The notes beneath the pieces were generated by a model that made no database searches, was not told where the DNA came from, and worked only from the letters and a program-made list of their open reading frames with translations. Made by a program: the position numbers and the translations under genes. Source: Thuidium tamariscinum (Eukaryota; Streptophyta; Bryopsida; Hypnales; Thuidiaceae). From it: a stretch of 64,000 nt of DNA. Shown piece after piece: positions 23,139 through 35,142 of the stretch; positions within the stretch are counted from its first letter, which is position 1, and each line of letters starts with the position of its first letter. The stretch is from positions 18,627,067 to 18,691,066 of the forward strand of contig OX344758.2 in the NCBI GenBank assembly GCA_947034885.2. Reading direction: 5' to 3'.

Positions 23139-24211
23139 GTAGTATAGTTTTTACATAATTCAACTCTTCAACCCCCAAGAACTCTTCTCTCATGGAAGAC
23201 TCAAAAGGTGTCAAGTTGTGGCTTAAGCTATACATAATTAAAGCTACACAAATTTGAATGGTATCACTAGAAGAAAACTACATTGTATTTGACAAAAACT
23301 GTATTGAAACTGTGTTGCATTCAACGTAACGCGTGGAGTGGATTGTGTTGAAGTCCTGCTTTGTCATGCGAAATTTTTCATTCTAACACAAAATTCTGCG
23401 TTTTCCTTATTCAATTTTGTGTTGACATGTTGAAACGCATAATTTTGCGTTATGAAGGGAGAACTCAACACAATCCACTCCACACGTTACGTTGAACGCA
23501 ACATAGTCTTTGTTAAGTAAAACACAAGTTTGGCAAGTTTAACGCAAGTTTTGGCATGAATAGTGTAGTTTTCTTCTAATGTATTAATTTGACATGTAGA
23601 CAATTTAATTTCACTATTACACCAACCATAGAATGACTTGACAAATAATCCCATACAAATTTAATGTAACTAGAGTGTTTGCTTCTTATAAAAAAAATCG
23701 ACGAGCAATTCCTAAACTACGACACACTATTGTGTACCAAATTGATAAGAAGATGACTTGCCACCTGCAAGCCAATATTATAAATTGATTGCACCGCTTG
23801 TGCAAACTACTTGAGAATTTGCTACACTACTCACCATCTATGAGCTAGCAAATTGACACAACTTACAATACACCAACAAGACACACAAATTGTTTTTTAT
23901 TGATAATGTCTATATACAAGTTGACTCCAGAAAACTATAATTCCAATTGCAATGGATACGTAAGAGAGAGAAAAAAGAAAATCAACTAGACTTAAAGTCA
24001 AGTGGGAGTAATAGAAAGACATATCTATTCATTTAAGTTGCCCTACTTCAAATCTTTTCATTTAGTTTATTTGATATCTAATCTTGTAAATTGTCCTTCT
24101 ATATTGATTATCAACTGATTTATCATGGTCCAATGGAAATACAATCTATTAGTTACTCCTATTTACACTAGAAAAAATGAATAGACAATTGGAAAATTCA
24201 CGTGACTACAG
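23139..24211. mobile_element. Nested insertion flanked by CAGCT
   Basis: The foldback arm is interrupted after CAGCT (23134-23138) and resumes after CAGCT (24212-24216). The insert begins GTAGTATAG and ends GTGACTACAG. It carries the CACTA-like MITE at 23265-23581. Its family is unknown. Confidence 0.55.
23265..23581. mobile_element. CACTA-like MITE with TAT target duplication
   Basis: Ends CACTAGAAGAAAACTACA and TGTAGTTTTCTTCTAATG, flanked on both sides by TAT (23262-23264 and 23582-23584). Plant CACTA transposons end CACTACAAGAAA and make 3-bp duplications. Internal arms pair around the Acc/CG-rich words 'cgtaacgcgtggagtggattgtg' and their complement near 23470-23490. Confidence 0.8.
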
Positions 24212-24632
24212 CAGCTCACTACGAATGGAGTTTTTTTTTTTTCTTTGAATTTTTTACACAAGATGGGCCCAAGGAGTAGCTTTAAGGCCCAAAATTTTCA
24301 TAACTTCTGACTTTGTGGTTAAAAATTTATGGCATGATATGTTGTTTTCTTTACTCAAAGGGCAGCCTGGACAGTTGAAAAAAGTTTTTTTAAAGAAGTT
24401 TTTTCAATAGTCCGGGCTGCCCTCTCAGTAAAGAAAACAACATATCATGCCATAAAATTTTAACCACAAAGTCAAAAGTTATGAAAATTTTTGGGCCTTA
24501 AAGCTACTCCTCGTCTCTTCAGGCCCATCTTGCGTAAAAATTTCAAAGAAAAAACAAACAAACTCCATTCATAGTGAGCTGTCCAAAAAACTTATGTTGC
24601 CAAAAAATGCAACTCAAGGCTTTAGGAATTAA

Positions 24633-26030
24633 TTCATTTATTTTGAAATGTACAAAAAATAATCTTTGTTGAAGTGGTCATTCCTTTTTGTACATTAGTA
24701 TTATAAGTTGGACTGTACTTCAAATAAAGGTTTGTTTTTTTATAACATTTTGATCAAGAGTAAGTACATTGGAATTCCTACATGCATGAGAAAGGTCTCT
24801 TTTGTGATATACAAAAACTTTTGCAATGCAAAAAATTACATAGTCCCCTAATGACTATCTTGCCACTACCAATAATTTATAGATTTTTTGAAATGTTTAA
24901 AATAATTTTACCTTTAATCACTATTCATTAAGTGTAAATGTTTTTTTTTCTATGTTTTTGATAAAGAAGGTTTATGAATTGAAATATACACTAGCCACAA
25001 AAATTTGTCTTCATATTATGTTGAGTTAGATCCTATGAAGATGTGGTTCTCCCATTATAAATCATTGTTCCACTTAGAAGTTTGAAAACCTCTGAAATGG
25101 TCACAAATTCCAATTGTATAATGTTGTAACTTTACCATTGATTGATAGTTGGAGGGATAGGAAAAGGTAATAACTTAACTTTAAAATCTTAGAGCCTATG
25201 ACCATATTTTCAAACATCAAAATCTACTACCTTGGATGCTTGATTTTGACATAGAAAATGTTTGGATTTTTTATTTTTTATTTTTCAAAGATTATGTCAC
25301 ATGTCTTCTATAGGCCATAGAAATTTCAGATTTTTTTGAGATTATTTGAATTGTGATGATTCATTGAAAATAAATTGATAAAATAATAAATAAAAAATAA
25401 GCTATAAAAATTTGAATTTTTCACCATGTGAACATTATATGAACAAAATTTCCATATCAATCTATAATTAAAAAAAAATAGAATACCATGGTTATAGGCC
25501 TGTAGTTCAAATGGTGAAAGAAAATTCAATTTAGAATAGAAACTAGACTTTGCAAGCTTCATTTCATTAGTAAGACTCGAAAAAAAAATTTAATGATTAC
25601 ATTTGAGATCAAGAGCATGGTAGGAATTCGCCAAATATACAACTAAAAATGCATATTTTGTAATGTGTCCATGGATATAGTATCTTCTTTTCTAGAAAGT
25701 TATATAGTTCTTCAATGACTATTTTCTACTATTACTACAAAGTAATGTTTCTACACTAAAATAATTATTCCTTTAAATTAGGTTTATGCATCCATTTTTT
25801 AGTGACATTAAGGCATGGTTGATTGTTGATGAGCCACTTTATTGTCGCATTGACATTTCAAGGTTAACCTTGTAATGATGCAATGTCCTAAAATTGTCCA
25901 ATGAATAAATTTCTAAATCATTATTGAAATGAAGAATGCACCTATTAGTTTAAAAATCATATCTAAAGGTATTTTTTGACCAACTACAATATATAAAATT
26001 AATAAACAAGTAATATAGGTTGAACTTAAT
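24633..26030. other. AT-rich intergenic DNA
   Basis: No gene, RNA or clear repeat recognised. Short ORFs are random in AT-rich sequence. Confidence 0.4.
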
Positions 26031-26252
26031 TTAACTCTTAAAGGACAAAGTGGTCACTATGGAAATTATCTATTTTGATACTGTGTGAATCATTGGTTAA
26101 AAAACAAAACACTCATTGGAAGTCAAACTATTGTAGAGGATCTCCCTTTTTCATACAAAATTTCCAAAGTGAATAGTTGCACTTCTATCCCACACAAAAA
26201 GATTCCTTATCATTCATCAAACACTAAATGTCTATGTTGACATTTAAAGGTA
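26031..26252 (+). mobile_element. Short TTAA-flanked element, second copy
   Basis: Starts TTAACTCTTAAAGGACAAAG and shares 'ggaagtcaaactattgt' and 'gatctcc' with 18260-18494. It probably ends near ATTTAAAGGTAA at 26243-26252. The boundaries are approximate. Confidence 0.45.
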
Positions 26253-27380
26253 ATAATGTGAATGTAGCATGATTGATAAGCTATACAGAAAAAAATTGAT
26301 GAAAAATCATTGATTCTTCAATATGAAATGGAATGTTTGACTATAAATCATATCCAAATGGTTTACAACATTCATAGAAGGTTGAGAACAATTACAAGGT
26401 TGAGAGCCTAGGCCATCAATGCTTAGATGCCGAAATTGAATTTCCATGTCAAATTCTCAAGGGTCTACATCACCTCACACTAATCACAAGATGGTGTGTG
26501 GCATATTTTTTACAAAAAATGACTTAATTTATACCAAATGTGACCTTCACATACAATACTAACTACTAATAACAATGACCACATTAGTGAATTGGCAATG
26601 AACAAAAAAAGTCTCAATACTATGGAACATGCAAAGGTATGATTCATTGCAATAGAACTTTAAATAAACAACACTCCCTAAAGTAATAAACTTCTTTTCA
26701 AAAAATTTGATTGTTGGTTGCCCCTTACAAATGTCATGAATGCAAATTACCCTCCCTTAATTTAATCCTAAAAGGGCCCAAAAGCCCTAAGTAACTATAT
26801 ATAATATTATGGATACAATGGTATTTAATCAAAAGAAAATTGACTAAATACTTTTCAATGTGAGGTAAATCAACGCTCATAATCATATGTAAATAACAAT
26901 GTATCACAATTCATGTATGAAATCACAATTAAAGTGTTGTAAGGCTAAATATGAGTCATATAGAAAAACGTGAAGGCCTCTCTAGGATTGAACAGCTCTC
27001 TATTGTAATACGATAAATCAATCCCAGCCCCATTGCTTAATAGCAATTCTACTTTAACCAACTTTAGTTTGGGGTACGTTCTCACCTGATATTAAAAGAA
27101 GTACTATGAAGAGTCCTAGAAACAAATTTAGATCTTCAAGATTGAATTCGCATCAAGCATCACCCTTGACATCAGTACTAATACCAAGTGCTAACACACC
27201 CTTAACTTGATGTGGACAGTTACATTCAACCCCAAAAGATCACCTACTCTACTATTGAACCAATAAGTGCATTCTTTGTTTCTACAGTTCACAGTGAAGT
27301 CATCCATCGGTCCTTTCATCCACCGGTCCTTTCAGATCCGCAGCGTCCTGGTTGCAAGCGGCATCAGCAAGATCAACCTG
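26253..27380. other. AT-rich intergenic DNA
   Basis: No gene recognised. A sequence like a TTAA-family left end (TTAATCCTAAAAGGGCCC) lies near 26763 without a matching right end. Confidence 0.4.
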
Positions 27381-27515
27381 AAAAACCTCGAGTCATTTGG
27401 ACCTTCCGGCTATCAAACTAATCTTGCAACAATGCATATGCTTACGTTCAGCAGCACTAGGTTCATGATTAAGATCTCTGCTCAAGACAGAAGCAGCGTA
27501 CTCTACATGTATTCT
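27381..27515. repeat. Diverged dispersed repeat, copy 2
   Basis: Counterpart of 14775-14905 (shared GAGTCATTTGGAC, TTCAGCAGCACTA and 'tcaagacagaagcag'). It lies about 0.9 kb past the stop codon of the CKS gene on that gene's 3' side. Confidence 0.5.
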
Positions 27516-28379
27516 AGAATTACAGTAGCTGAAAACCACACGCACACGCAACATTTTAATGAGAATTGGATCTGCAAAACCTTTTACCATTTTGAATATG
27601 CCAGAAACATACTACGGTGCTAAATCAAGTTACAATGCGAAATCGCCAGACATACATGCAACGACAAAAAAAATGACAATAGTCCTCACAGACGGGTAAA
27701 CGGGTTAACAAAAAAACAAACTATTGATAAGTCTTGAAAGAGAAATGGTCCAAATGGCCAGAGCAGCAGAAGTTATTGCCGCTATAATAAAGAATCCTTA
27801 CTTAGAGCACACCAAGAATGAGATCAAATATGAAAATATAAACGGTCTTAGTCATCAACCAGTGAAAGTTTCTTCTGAAAACTTCGTAAGATTAACCTCC
27901 CACAGGATGGATGACATCAAATCCTCCGTGAAATAAAAGCTACATCTAAATATAGTTCACATCAGCGACCACTGCGTGGACAAGGCAGCTGAACCTATCA
28001 ACGTAGAGTAGGTACTAAAGTCCCAAATACACGCATGTAACATCATAAGCGCATGATGTATGCTTCGTGGAATATGAAGATCGATTACCAGAAGTAACTG
28101 GAAGATTCTTCAGTACTTGATATTATCTAATCACACAACAACCACACATTAGTCACTGAGTTGTAACCTCTGAACACAATTCCAGTTGAGGTCTCTACCT
28201 CCCGCGATTCCTGTATAGAAAGAGTAGTAACATGAAAGAAGACTTCGTGAGAATAGACGAAGGTTACATGTTCCAAATCCACTTGGCTCCTTAAACCATA
28301 GATCTATAATTTAACTCGATGACATTCAAGTAGCAAACCTAATCCCCCGAGGAGATAGACTAACCTGGAGAGAAGACGA
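27516..28379. other. 3' flank of the CKS gene
   Basis: More balanced base composition than the deep intergenic DNA. It probably includes the CKS 3' UTR on the minus strand. No further coding region could be supported. Confidence 0.4.
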
Positions 28380-29308
28380 CTAGGCTTTCATGCCAGCAGC
28401 CTGCTGCTGCTGAACAGCGGCAGCTTGCTGAGGCTGGCCGTAGTTGAGGGGCCTGCGAAAGAGCATGATGTGTGGCTCGGGTCGGTGAATGGCATAATGT
28501 ACCCACCCACGCGACTGCTGGACTCCAATTCCACGCCATTCAGCCTGTTCTCAATCACAAAATACGAATTCATTAACACCGGTACTTAGACCCAGTGAAA
28601 CGCGGCGCCTGGGGCCTGTTTTGGTACACCGAGAGGTCAAGACATTGAACATACTTAGCTTCGTCATATAGAAAGCAATTAATACACCCTAAACTCCTTC
28701 AATTGCTAACCCAATTTAGCTACCATCAAAAACTTATGCATTCTCATAATAGGAGATAAACTCAATCGCTTTAAATGCGTTGTATCTGCAGGACGAATAT
28801 TGATATCTCTTTGCGTGAACAGAATTAACAAGAAAAATTGGCATGTGATACTCCTCAATCGCGTCACGAGAAGAGGCACTGAAAAATTGACGTAAAATCT
28901 CAGACGGCATACCTCAGACAGCAGTCGGTTCTTGGGTAACAACTTCGCAATGTCAGCGGGGAGCACAACATGCCTGAGCCATCCCACAAAATTAGTACAA
29001 AGTTCACATAACCAAAGTTCATAAACCAACGTATTCAATCCAAGCAGCCGTCAAGCACCAACCATGGAACAATGTCGCACCCGGCTGAAAATTCGGGCAA
29101 TCCAATAACCATCCCCACCAGCGTCACGCAGCGTATGAGGCCAAGATGAACATATGGCAAATGACAAGAAAACGAGGAGAAATTACAGAAGCCACATCCA
29201 TGAACCTCAAAATAGCACACTCAGCCCCAATTCCTCACTTCCACAATACACACACCTGTACTCGTAGGTGTCATCGAAATACTTCTCGGAGTACTGAATC
29301 TGCGGCAT
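28380..29308 (-). CDS. CKS1: Cyclin-dependent kinase regulatory subunit (CKS1/Suc1), 3 exons
   Basis: Small adaptor that binds CDK and phospho-Thr and promotes multisite phosphorylation in the cell cycle. Minus-strand exons are 29308-29256, 28973-28913 and 28544-28380. The introns are GT-AG, and the spliced ORF encodes 92 residues. The protein starts [18 protein letters not shown] and continues [20 protein letters not shown]. Next come [17 protein letters not shown] and [18 protein letters not shown], which carry the Suc1 signatures, including the HxPEPH β-hinge and the phosphate-binding Arg/Trp residues. A Gln/Ala-rich tail (residues ~76-88) ends GMKA. Length and sequence match plant CKS proteins (~85-90 residues). 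Each exon is too small or frame-split to show as one ORF. It appears intact. Confidence 0.95.
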
Positions 29309-29692
29309 TCTTCCGGTCTTCTCTTTCTCTCCCAATCCTACATAGTGTCCATAAAGCATAAACCCGAAAGACCGTCACAAACACAGATCGCAAAGAACAT
29401 GAGATTGCTACACAGTAATGCGCCAAAAGAAAAACCCTCCAACGAAAAAGACACCCAACTCAAGCAGAGAAACCCACCAAGGATTTCGCAGCGGACAAGA
29501 AAGAGGAAGGCGATCTGGAAATGTAGAAACAGGTGAGCAGCGAAGTGTACCGTGAAATCGGAGAATACGTTCGAGAGGGCGAGAGGATGGCGGCGTGCAG
29601 GGGACGCAGAAGCGAAAGGGGAGCGGGGGAATTTCAAAAATGGGCTGTCGAAGCTGCGAGACGGGTGACGCCCTCCATCAACCCGTTGTCGC

Positions 29693-30086
29693 TCTGTTCA
29701 TTACAACCGACCTCTTGACTTCGTTCATTTCCCTTCTCTCTCTGTTCATCCATACTCCTTTCGATTCTCTGTACATCCTCATGGTGGTACTCTGTTCATC
29801 CATACTCCGTTCTCCGGTCATAGACTCATAGTTGAGTCCGTCTCTGTTCATTTTCCCATCCTCGGAATGCTGCGATGCAACCCGTTCATCCTTCAGTTTC
29901 GAGTGAGCATGCGAACCGTTCCCCTGTCGTTCTCCCGGGGATTGATACCCGGTGAAAGCTCGTGACGCAGACATCAACCGAGGGTCTAGTGTTGACTTTC
30001 CCGGTTGGGAGCAGGCAGCTCCAGTGGAGACCGGAATAGGCCCCCATATGAACATTATAATCAGAACTTTGAATTTCTGTTCATTG
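29693..30086 (-). promoter_or_regulatory. CTGTTCAT motif cluster upstream of the CKS gene
   Basis: The 9-mer TCTGTTCAT starts at 29693, 29741, 29791 and near 29841 and 30076; shorter GTTCAT cores lie near 29722 and 29884. Two of these sit in identical 18-bp copies (29741-29758 and 29791-29808) exactly 50 bp apart. The cluster is 0.4-0.8 kb upstream of the CKS start codon in a GC-richer island. A regulatory role is inference; it could be a small local duplication. Confidence 0.35.
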
Positions 30087-30194
30087 GAAGTGCATTAAAA
30101 AATACTTTGCATGTGAGCAAGGAAACTCAAACTTACACATTGGACATATAAAATAAACCAAACCAATTCATAAGCTGGTCAAAAGACAAAAAAT

Positions 30195-30361
30195 CATTAG
30201 AAGAAATCTGCGTTTGCCTCAACAAAATCTATAATTTGATGTGTTCATTGAGGCAAATGTAAAAATTGTGTTTTATTGCATTCTTCAATACAATTTTTGC
30301 ATTTGCCTGAACAAACACATCAAATAGATTTTGTTAAGGCAAACATAGATTTCTTCTAGTG
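30195..30361. mobile_element. CACTA-like MITE with AAT target duplication
   Basis: Ends CATTAGAAGAAATCTGCG and AGATTTCTTCTAGTG, flanked by AAT at 30192-30194 and 30362-30364. The interior is a near-complete foldback (TTGCCTCAACAAAATCTA with its complement). At 167 bp it is a smaller relative of the element at 23265. Confidence 0.8.
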
Positions 30362-30364
30362 AAT

Positions 30365-31025
30365 ATAGTGGTATGCTACATTTAAGTGCTATTAGACTGT
30401 TCAATGAATTTTTGAGAAAACATGCATATATATTCGGATGTTTTGTATTGATCTTCTAATATTTTTCATTATCTACTAATGACCGTTTTTTTTCTCTTGA
30501 TTACCATTATTAATTGTGGACTTTCAAAAGTCCAAAAATAATTCAATGTGGCAATGGAATTGACAAATGAAAATTACTAATGCACTTTGCACTCCAAGTT
30601 GGTGCAATTTGGAGTGAACGTGCATTGGTAGATTTTAAGTTTTTAATATCACTATAATTTCTATTCTCTACTTAGCTTTTGAAGATATTTATTATTCTTT
30701 GCCCAAAGTCTAAATTTGAGTATTCTTATATCTATCCAAAGTACTTTTGAATGCTCTTTCAATGATAGAGATTTCAACTTTTAATTCCAAGATGGTAAAA
30801 ATGTTAGATTTATATTTGATAAGCAAAATTCTTGATTGCATGGAAAAGGCTCTAAGTATAACCATCATCACCCCTAAACCCACTTTAGTACTTATTTTTA
30901 CTTGTCTAGCATTATAAAAGTTGAATATTGAAAGATTATAGATATGGACCAAATTGATGATGATGGTCCAAATAGATATATTGGCCCTTACTAATAGATT
31001 CAATACATCAAAGATGAATATTAAC
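30365..31025. other. AT-rich intergenic DNA
   Basis: No gene or repeat recognised. Confidence 0.4.
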
Positions 31026-31953
31026 TTAACCCCTAAAGGACCAAGGCCTTTTTTCTATCAAAAATCTTTCAAAACTGCCATTTCCGTTGCATTCACCGAA
31101 GAAAACAAGAGAAAATAATTTTTTAAGAATCTAACCACAGGATCTTGTACTTAACTTGATTGAGATCATGTGGTAAAAATTTCATGAAGTTTGACCGTAT
31201 AGATTAGAAGATATGAGCATTCAAAGTTGGAAATACAATTTTTTTTGAACTGTGGACTGCAATTTCAGATGACTTTGATTGCCATTTGTTGAACTTTTTT
31301 GCACTATAGACTTTGAATTAAAAAAAATTTGTATTTAATAATTGAGTTGAGAGTCTAAAAAAAAATTTACACAAAAAACACCTGATTTTCATTCTTTAAA
31401 AAATTGTTAAGTAGATGTAGGTCCAAGATTTAAAGAAAAACTAAATGGTTAATAACTCTAAGGTGGGATTGAAATACAATAATTCCAATGGTGAGATTGT
31501 TCTAGCAAGTAAACATAACCTTGTACAACAATTTTTTTTTGAAAAAATGTGAAAATTGCATTTAGAAATGAATCCTATAGGTTATTTTTTTGAGAAATTG
31601 TTTAGATTGCCTGAGAAATAAGATTGGCCATAACTTTCTCATTATAAGTCCAAATAGAATGAATAAAAGCTTCACATGTAGGCAAAAATATATTATTTCA
31701 GAAAAAAAAAATTTAATTAAACTTTGAATTTTTGCAAAAAAAAATTCTGCCCATTGAACGAAAATTTGGGCTATTTGTGGTATAACTTTTGCTCCCGGTC
31801 ACCAGTTGAAATAAAAATTACATTTTCACAAAGCTAATCAATTTTTCTATCTTGTGAGAAAGTTTCAAAAGGTTTCACCAAAAATTGAAGTCTACGGAAC
31901 TTGTCCGAACTCCAAATTGTCCCCCGAAGGGACAATGGTCCTTTAGGGGTTAA
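31026..31953 (+). mobile_element. piggyBac-like MITE, best-preserved copy
   Basis: TTAA at 31026-31029 and 31950-31953 bound 920 bp. Ends are CCCCTAAAGGACCAAGGCC and GACAATGGTCCTTTAGGGG. The four C/G bases next to TTAA resemble the CCC start of piggyBac ends. No ORF over 100 codons and no DDE/D transposase motif seen; presumably mobilised in trans. It serves as the reference for the family. Confidence 0.8.
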
Positions 31954-34423
31954 AGTCCAAAAAAAAGTTAGATTGGTGTAGATACTTCATTTGGTGGTTT
32001 TGAAGAAGATAAGATGCTATTAGTTGATAATATATATAGAATATTGAGTCAGGCTTGTTATAAATGGCCAACACATGTTCCTAAAGGATATTATGCTATT
32101 TCTTCATTTAATTTCAATTTCCAAATATTAGGTAAATCAAAGGGATAATTTCTTTAAAAATTAGGCATAGATTGTTAGAATTTTTAATCAACAAAGCTAG
32201 TAGTAAGGTACGATACTTATTCCTCTTCATTCAAAATAGATGCTCAAATATTTTTCAAATAGTGTAGGAATGTGCCACATCAACAATGAATTTGATATGG
32301 TCAAGACATTGTAACATTAGAATTTTTTTTAATTAAAATTTTTTTTTTTTTAAAATTCGAAAATTTCAGTCAATAGGATAGGTTTGTAGTTTCTGGATAG
32401 CATATAGAACATGTAGGGCAACAGTCTAGAAATAGACTTCTCTAGCCCTCAAATCCCTTCTAATGTGTTAAAATGTCACCTATGCTATAGAATTTCACCC
32501 TTCTTAAAGCTACATCTACAAATATAAATGTTGGATGTTAAACATTATTAATATTTTATAACATCTTGTAAATATACTTCAAATAGATGCTTGAATACAT
32601 GTTAGAAATTAGAATATATATTATTTGTTAGTTCTAGTCAAAAAGTAAAATATATATTACTTGTTAATACTAGTCAAAAGATAAATATATATTATTTATT
32701 ACATTTCTTCAATTATATAGTCTATATATTCAAAATCTTCTACTCCCTACTTATAAGATACTTAAAACCAACTTATATATGAGCCTTGCAAACATCATGG
32801 TGCTAATTGAAGTAATAAGGTAGAAGACACTCTACAAATTGTCTTGCTAATCAAAAAAAGATGATTGATAAGCAAAAAAAGAAGATTTTATGTTTCATCA
32901 ATATTGGTGGGTACGTCTATAAGTGGAGACCAATCAACCTTGAAGGAATCAATATGTATAGAATTCTTTTTAATATCCCTCCCCATCCATCGAGTCCACA
33001 TAAAAAGTGCAATTAGAACTTCGACATGTAGCACCTTTGTAAAGTTTGCCCATGCATCTACTAATGTGTGTAGATGGGGAGACTTCAAACCTCTCCTCTA
33101 ACTTCTCCTTGAACCTCTAGCTTTGTTTTGTGTTTCTATAGAATAAGAGGGTTAGAGTCTAGACCATAATTGGAATGGATAATTTGCTAAAAAAATCACT
33201 ACAAGATTATGGATATTTTATGATTATGAAAATAAGAATGAAGATGACTAATGACTACTTGTTGAATATTCTTGAAGGCCAATAGTTTTGAAAAAATATA
33301 TAAGTGCAAATATGTCTATAAGTCATATTTAGGCCTTATAGGCTTGTATTTTACAAGCATACAATACATGGCCATTGAAAATACTAAAATACTTTATAGG
33401 AAATGACAAAAAAACATGTTTAGGAAACACCTAGTTATATAAAGCAATTATATTTTTTCTTTAGTCATATTTTGTTATCATGTCTCCATAGTAGTAATAG
33501 TTTTTTGCCTCTAGGCAGCCAAAGGCAAGTTTGAGTAGAAAACATGTTTGAAAAGTGCTCAATGATACTTCAATCATATTTTTCAATGATATTTTTGTGT
33601 AAGTCATATTTTGCAATTAGATTTTTTTAGTAGTAATTTTTTTTGGTTTGTGTAGCCCTAAGTAAATTTGGGCAAGGAATATGTTTGAAAAGGATCTAGT
33701 TATATTTCTACTCAAGTCATATTTTGCAATCACATTTTCTTGGTAGTCATCTTTTTCTTTTAGGATAGCAAAAGAAATTTTTTGGTGGAAAACATATGAA
33801 AAGAGTGCGCAATTTACTTGCCAATCATATTTTTTCTTCAATTATATTTTTGCATCAGTAATATTTTGTAATTGGTAATTATTTTTTTCTTCTGACAAAG
33901 TCCAAGGAAAAGGTGTGTGGGCAATCTATATATGACGGGGCTCTCGTATTTAGTCTAGAGACCATTCTTTGGGTTTAAAGCACAATTTTTCCTATTACAA
34001 AAGTTATTTTTTATTTCATGATGTATCTATTACAAAATTGATATAAAATAATTTGGAATGGCACTTGTTATATTCAATATATTGTAATGAATACATTTAA
34101 CATTTTTATAGAATTTAAAAGATAAATAGAGAAAATAAAGTAGTTAACATCAAGAGACAATTAAATAATTAATTTAAGAATTTAGGAAGAAATTAAAGAG
34201 GAATGAAAGCCTATAGATAATGAAGAACACCAAGGTGAGATAAAGCTTGAGAAATCATGGTCATTACTATAAAAACTAGGCTTGCCTTCACCCACTATTG
34301 GGACTTGTTATTAGGTTGATTGGTTATGCTAATGGATCGCAATGGCTCAAACAAATTGAAAGCTAATTTAAACTAGTTGATATAGAGTGAAATCTCTTAC
34401 ATTTAAACTAATGATGTAGATTG
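31954..34423. other. AT-rich intergenic DNA
   Basis: Very AT-rich. Between 33400 and 33900 the words 'catattttgcaatta' and 'agtcatattttg' recur several times at irregular spacing, suggesting an old degenerate repeat. No gene recognised. Confidence 0.4.
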
Positions 34424-35142
34424 GAGTGATTGCAAGAAACACTTGTCCTATTTTGTCACATGTTGCATGCTGATTTGTTTTTTGGCCATAACTTTTGTAT
34501 TTTAGCCTCGATTGACTCAAGATCTTCAGGGAAGGTACTCATAACTATTATAAACCTTCCATAATTTTTTCATAATTTTCAAAAATAGTTTACTATCCAA
34601 ATTGGACCCCAATTGGATGTTACACTTGGCAATTTAGGGGGTTTTAGTACTGGGGAGTACCTTTTTTTAGTGATTTTAAAATGAAATTTAGATGAGATGG
34701 TCTTCTAGTATATTTCTAGCTCTCCAAGGAAGTATTTTTAAAAATAGTTAATTTTATGTGGTGTGGAGGTCTACAAAGTGAGCTCCCTTTTGCTTATATT
34801 TTGAAACACATAAAATATTGTTTTGGTGGGTTTTCTAGTGAATGACCATCTCCATAAAGTTGTTGCAAAAGTACACTTTTTATTTTTTGAAAATATCTAT
34901 TTTTACTATTTTTACCTAATTAAAACATGAAGATATGTATTTTTTGGAGGTTTGGGACTTTTCAAGTTCTCCTACTTAGAGAATTTTTCTATTCATTTCC
35001 TTCGGTGAAAACCTTCATCTTAGAGGTATATACATTATTCATATTTTTCAAATTTAAAAAAAAATAATTTTCTAATTTTAAAGTACTCCCAAAAAAATCA
35101 GCCAAATGCAACAAATAGGACAGGTGTTTCTTGCAATCACCC
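34424..35142 (+). mobile_element. TTGCAAGAAA-ended MITE, copy 2, ATTG flanks
   Basis: 719 bp, ends GAGTGATTGCAAGAAACAC and GTGTTTCTTGCAATCACCC. ATTG immediately flanks both ends (34420-34423 and 35143-35146), a possible 4-bp target duplication. The interior is collinear with copy 1 at 18560. Confidence 0.75.

Larger units (their letters stand above)
23083..24632. mobile_element. TTAA-flanked foldback element with a nested 1.07-kb insertion
   Basis: TTAA at 23083-23086 and 24629-24632. Removing the nested insert at 23139-24211 leaves about 464 bp that folds as two nearly perfect ~230-nt arms, meeting around 24393. Each arm matches the left end of the element at 21863 (cgttttttggcaacata, then cagctcactacg). 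It therefore looks like two inverted copies of one transposon end. Confidence 0.72.
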
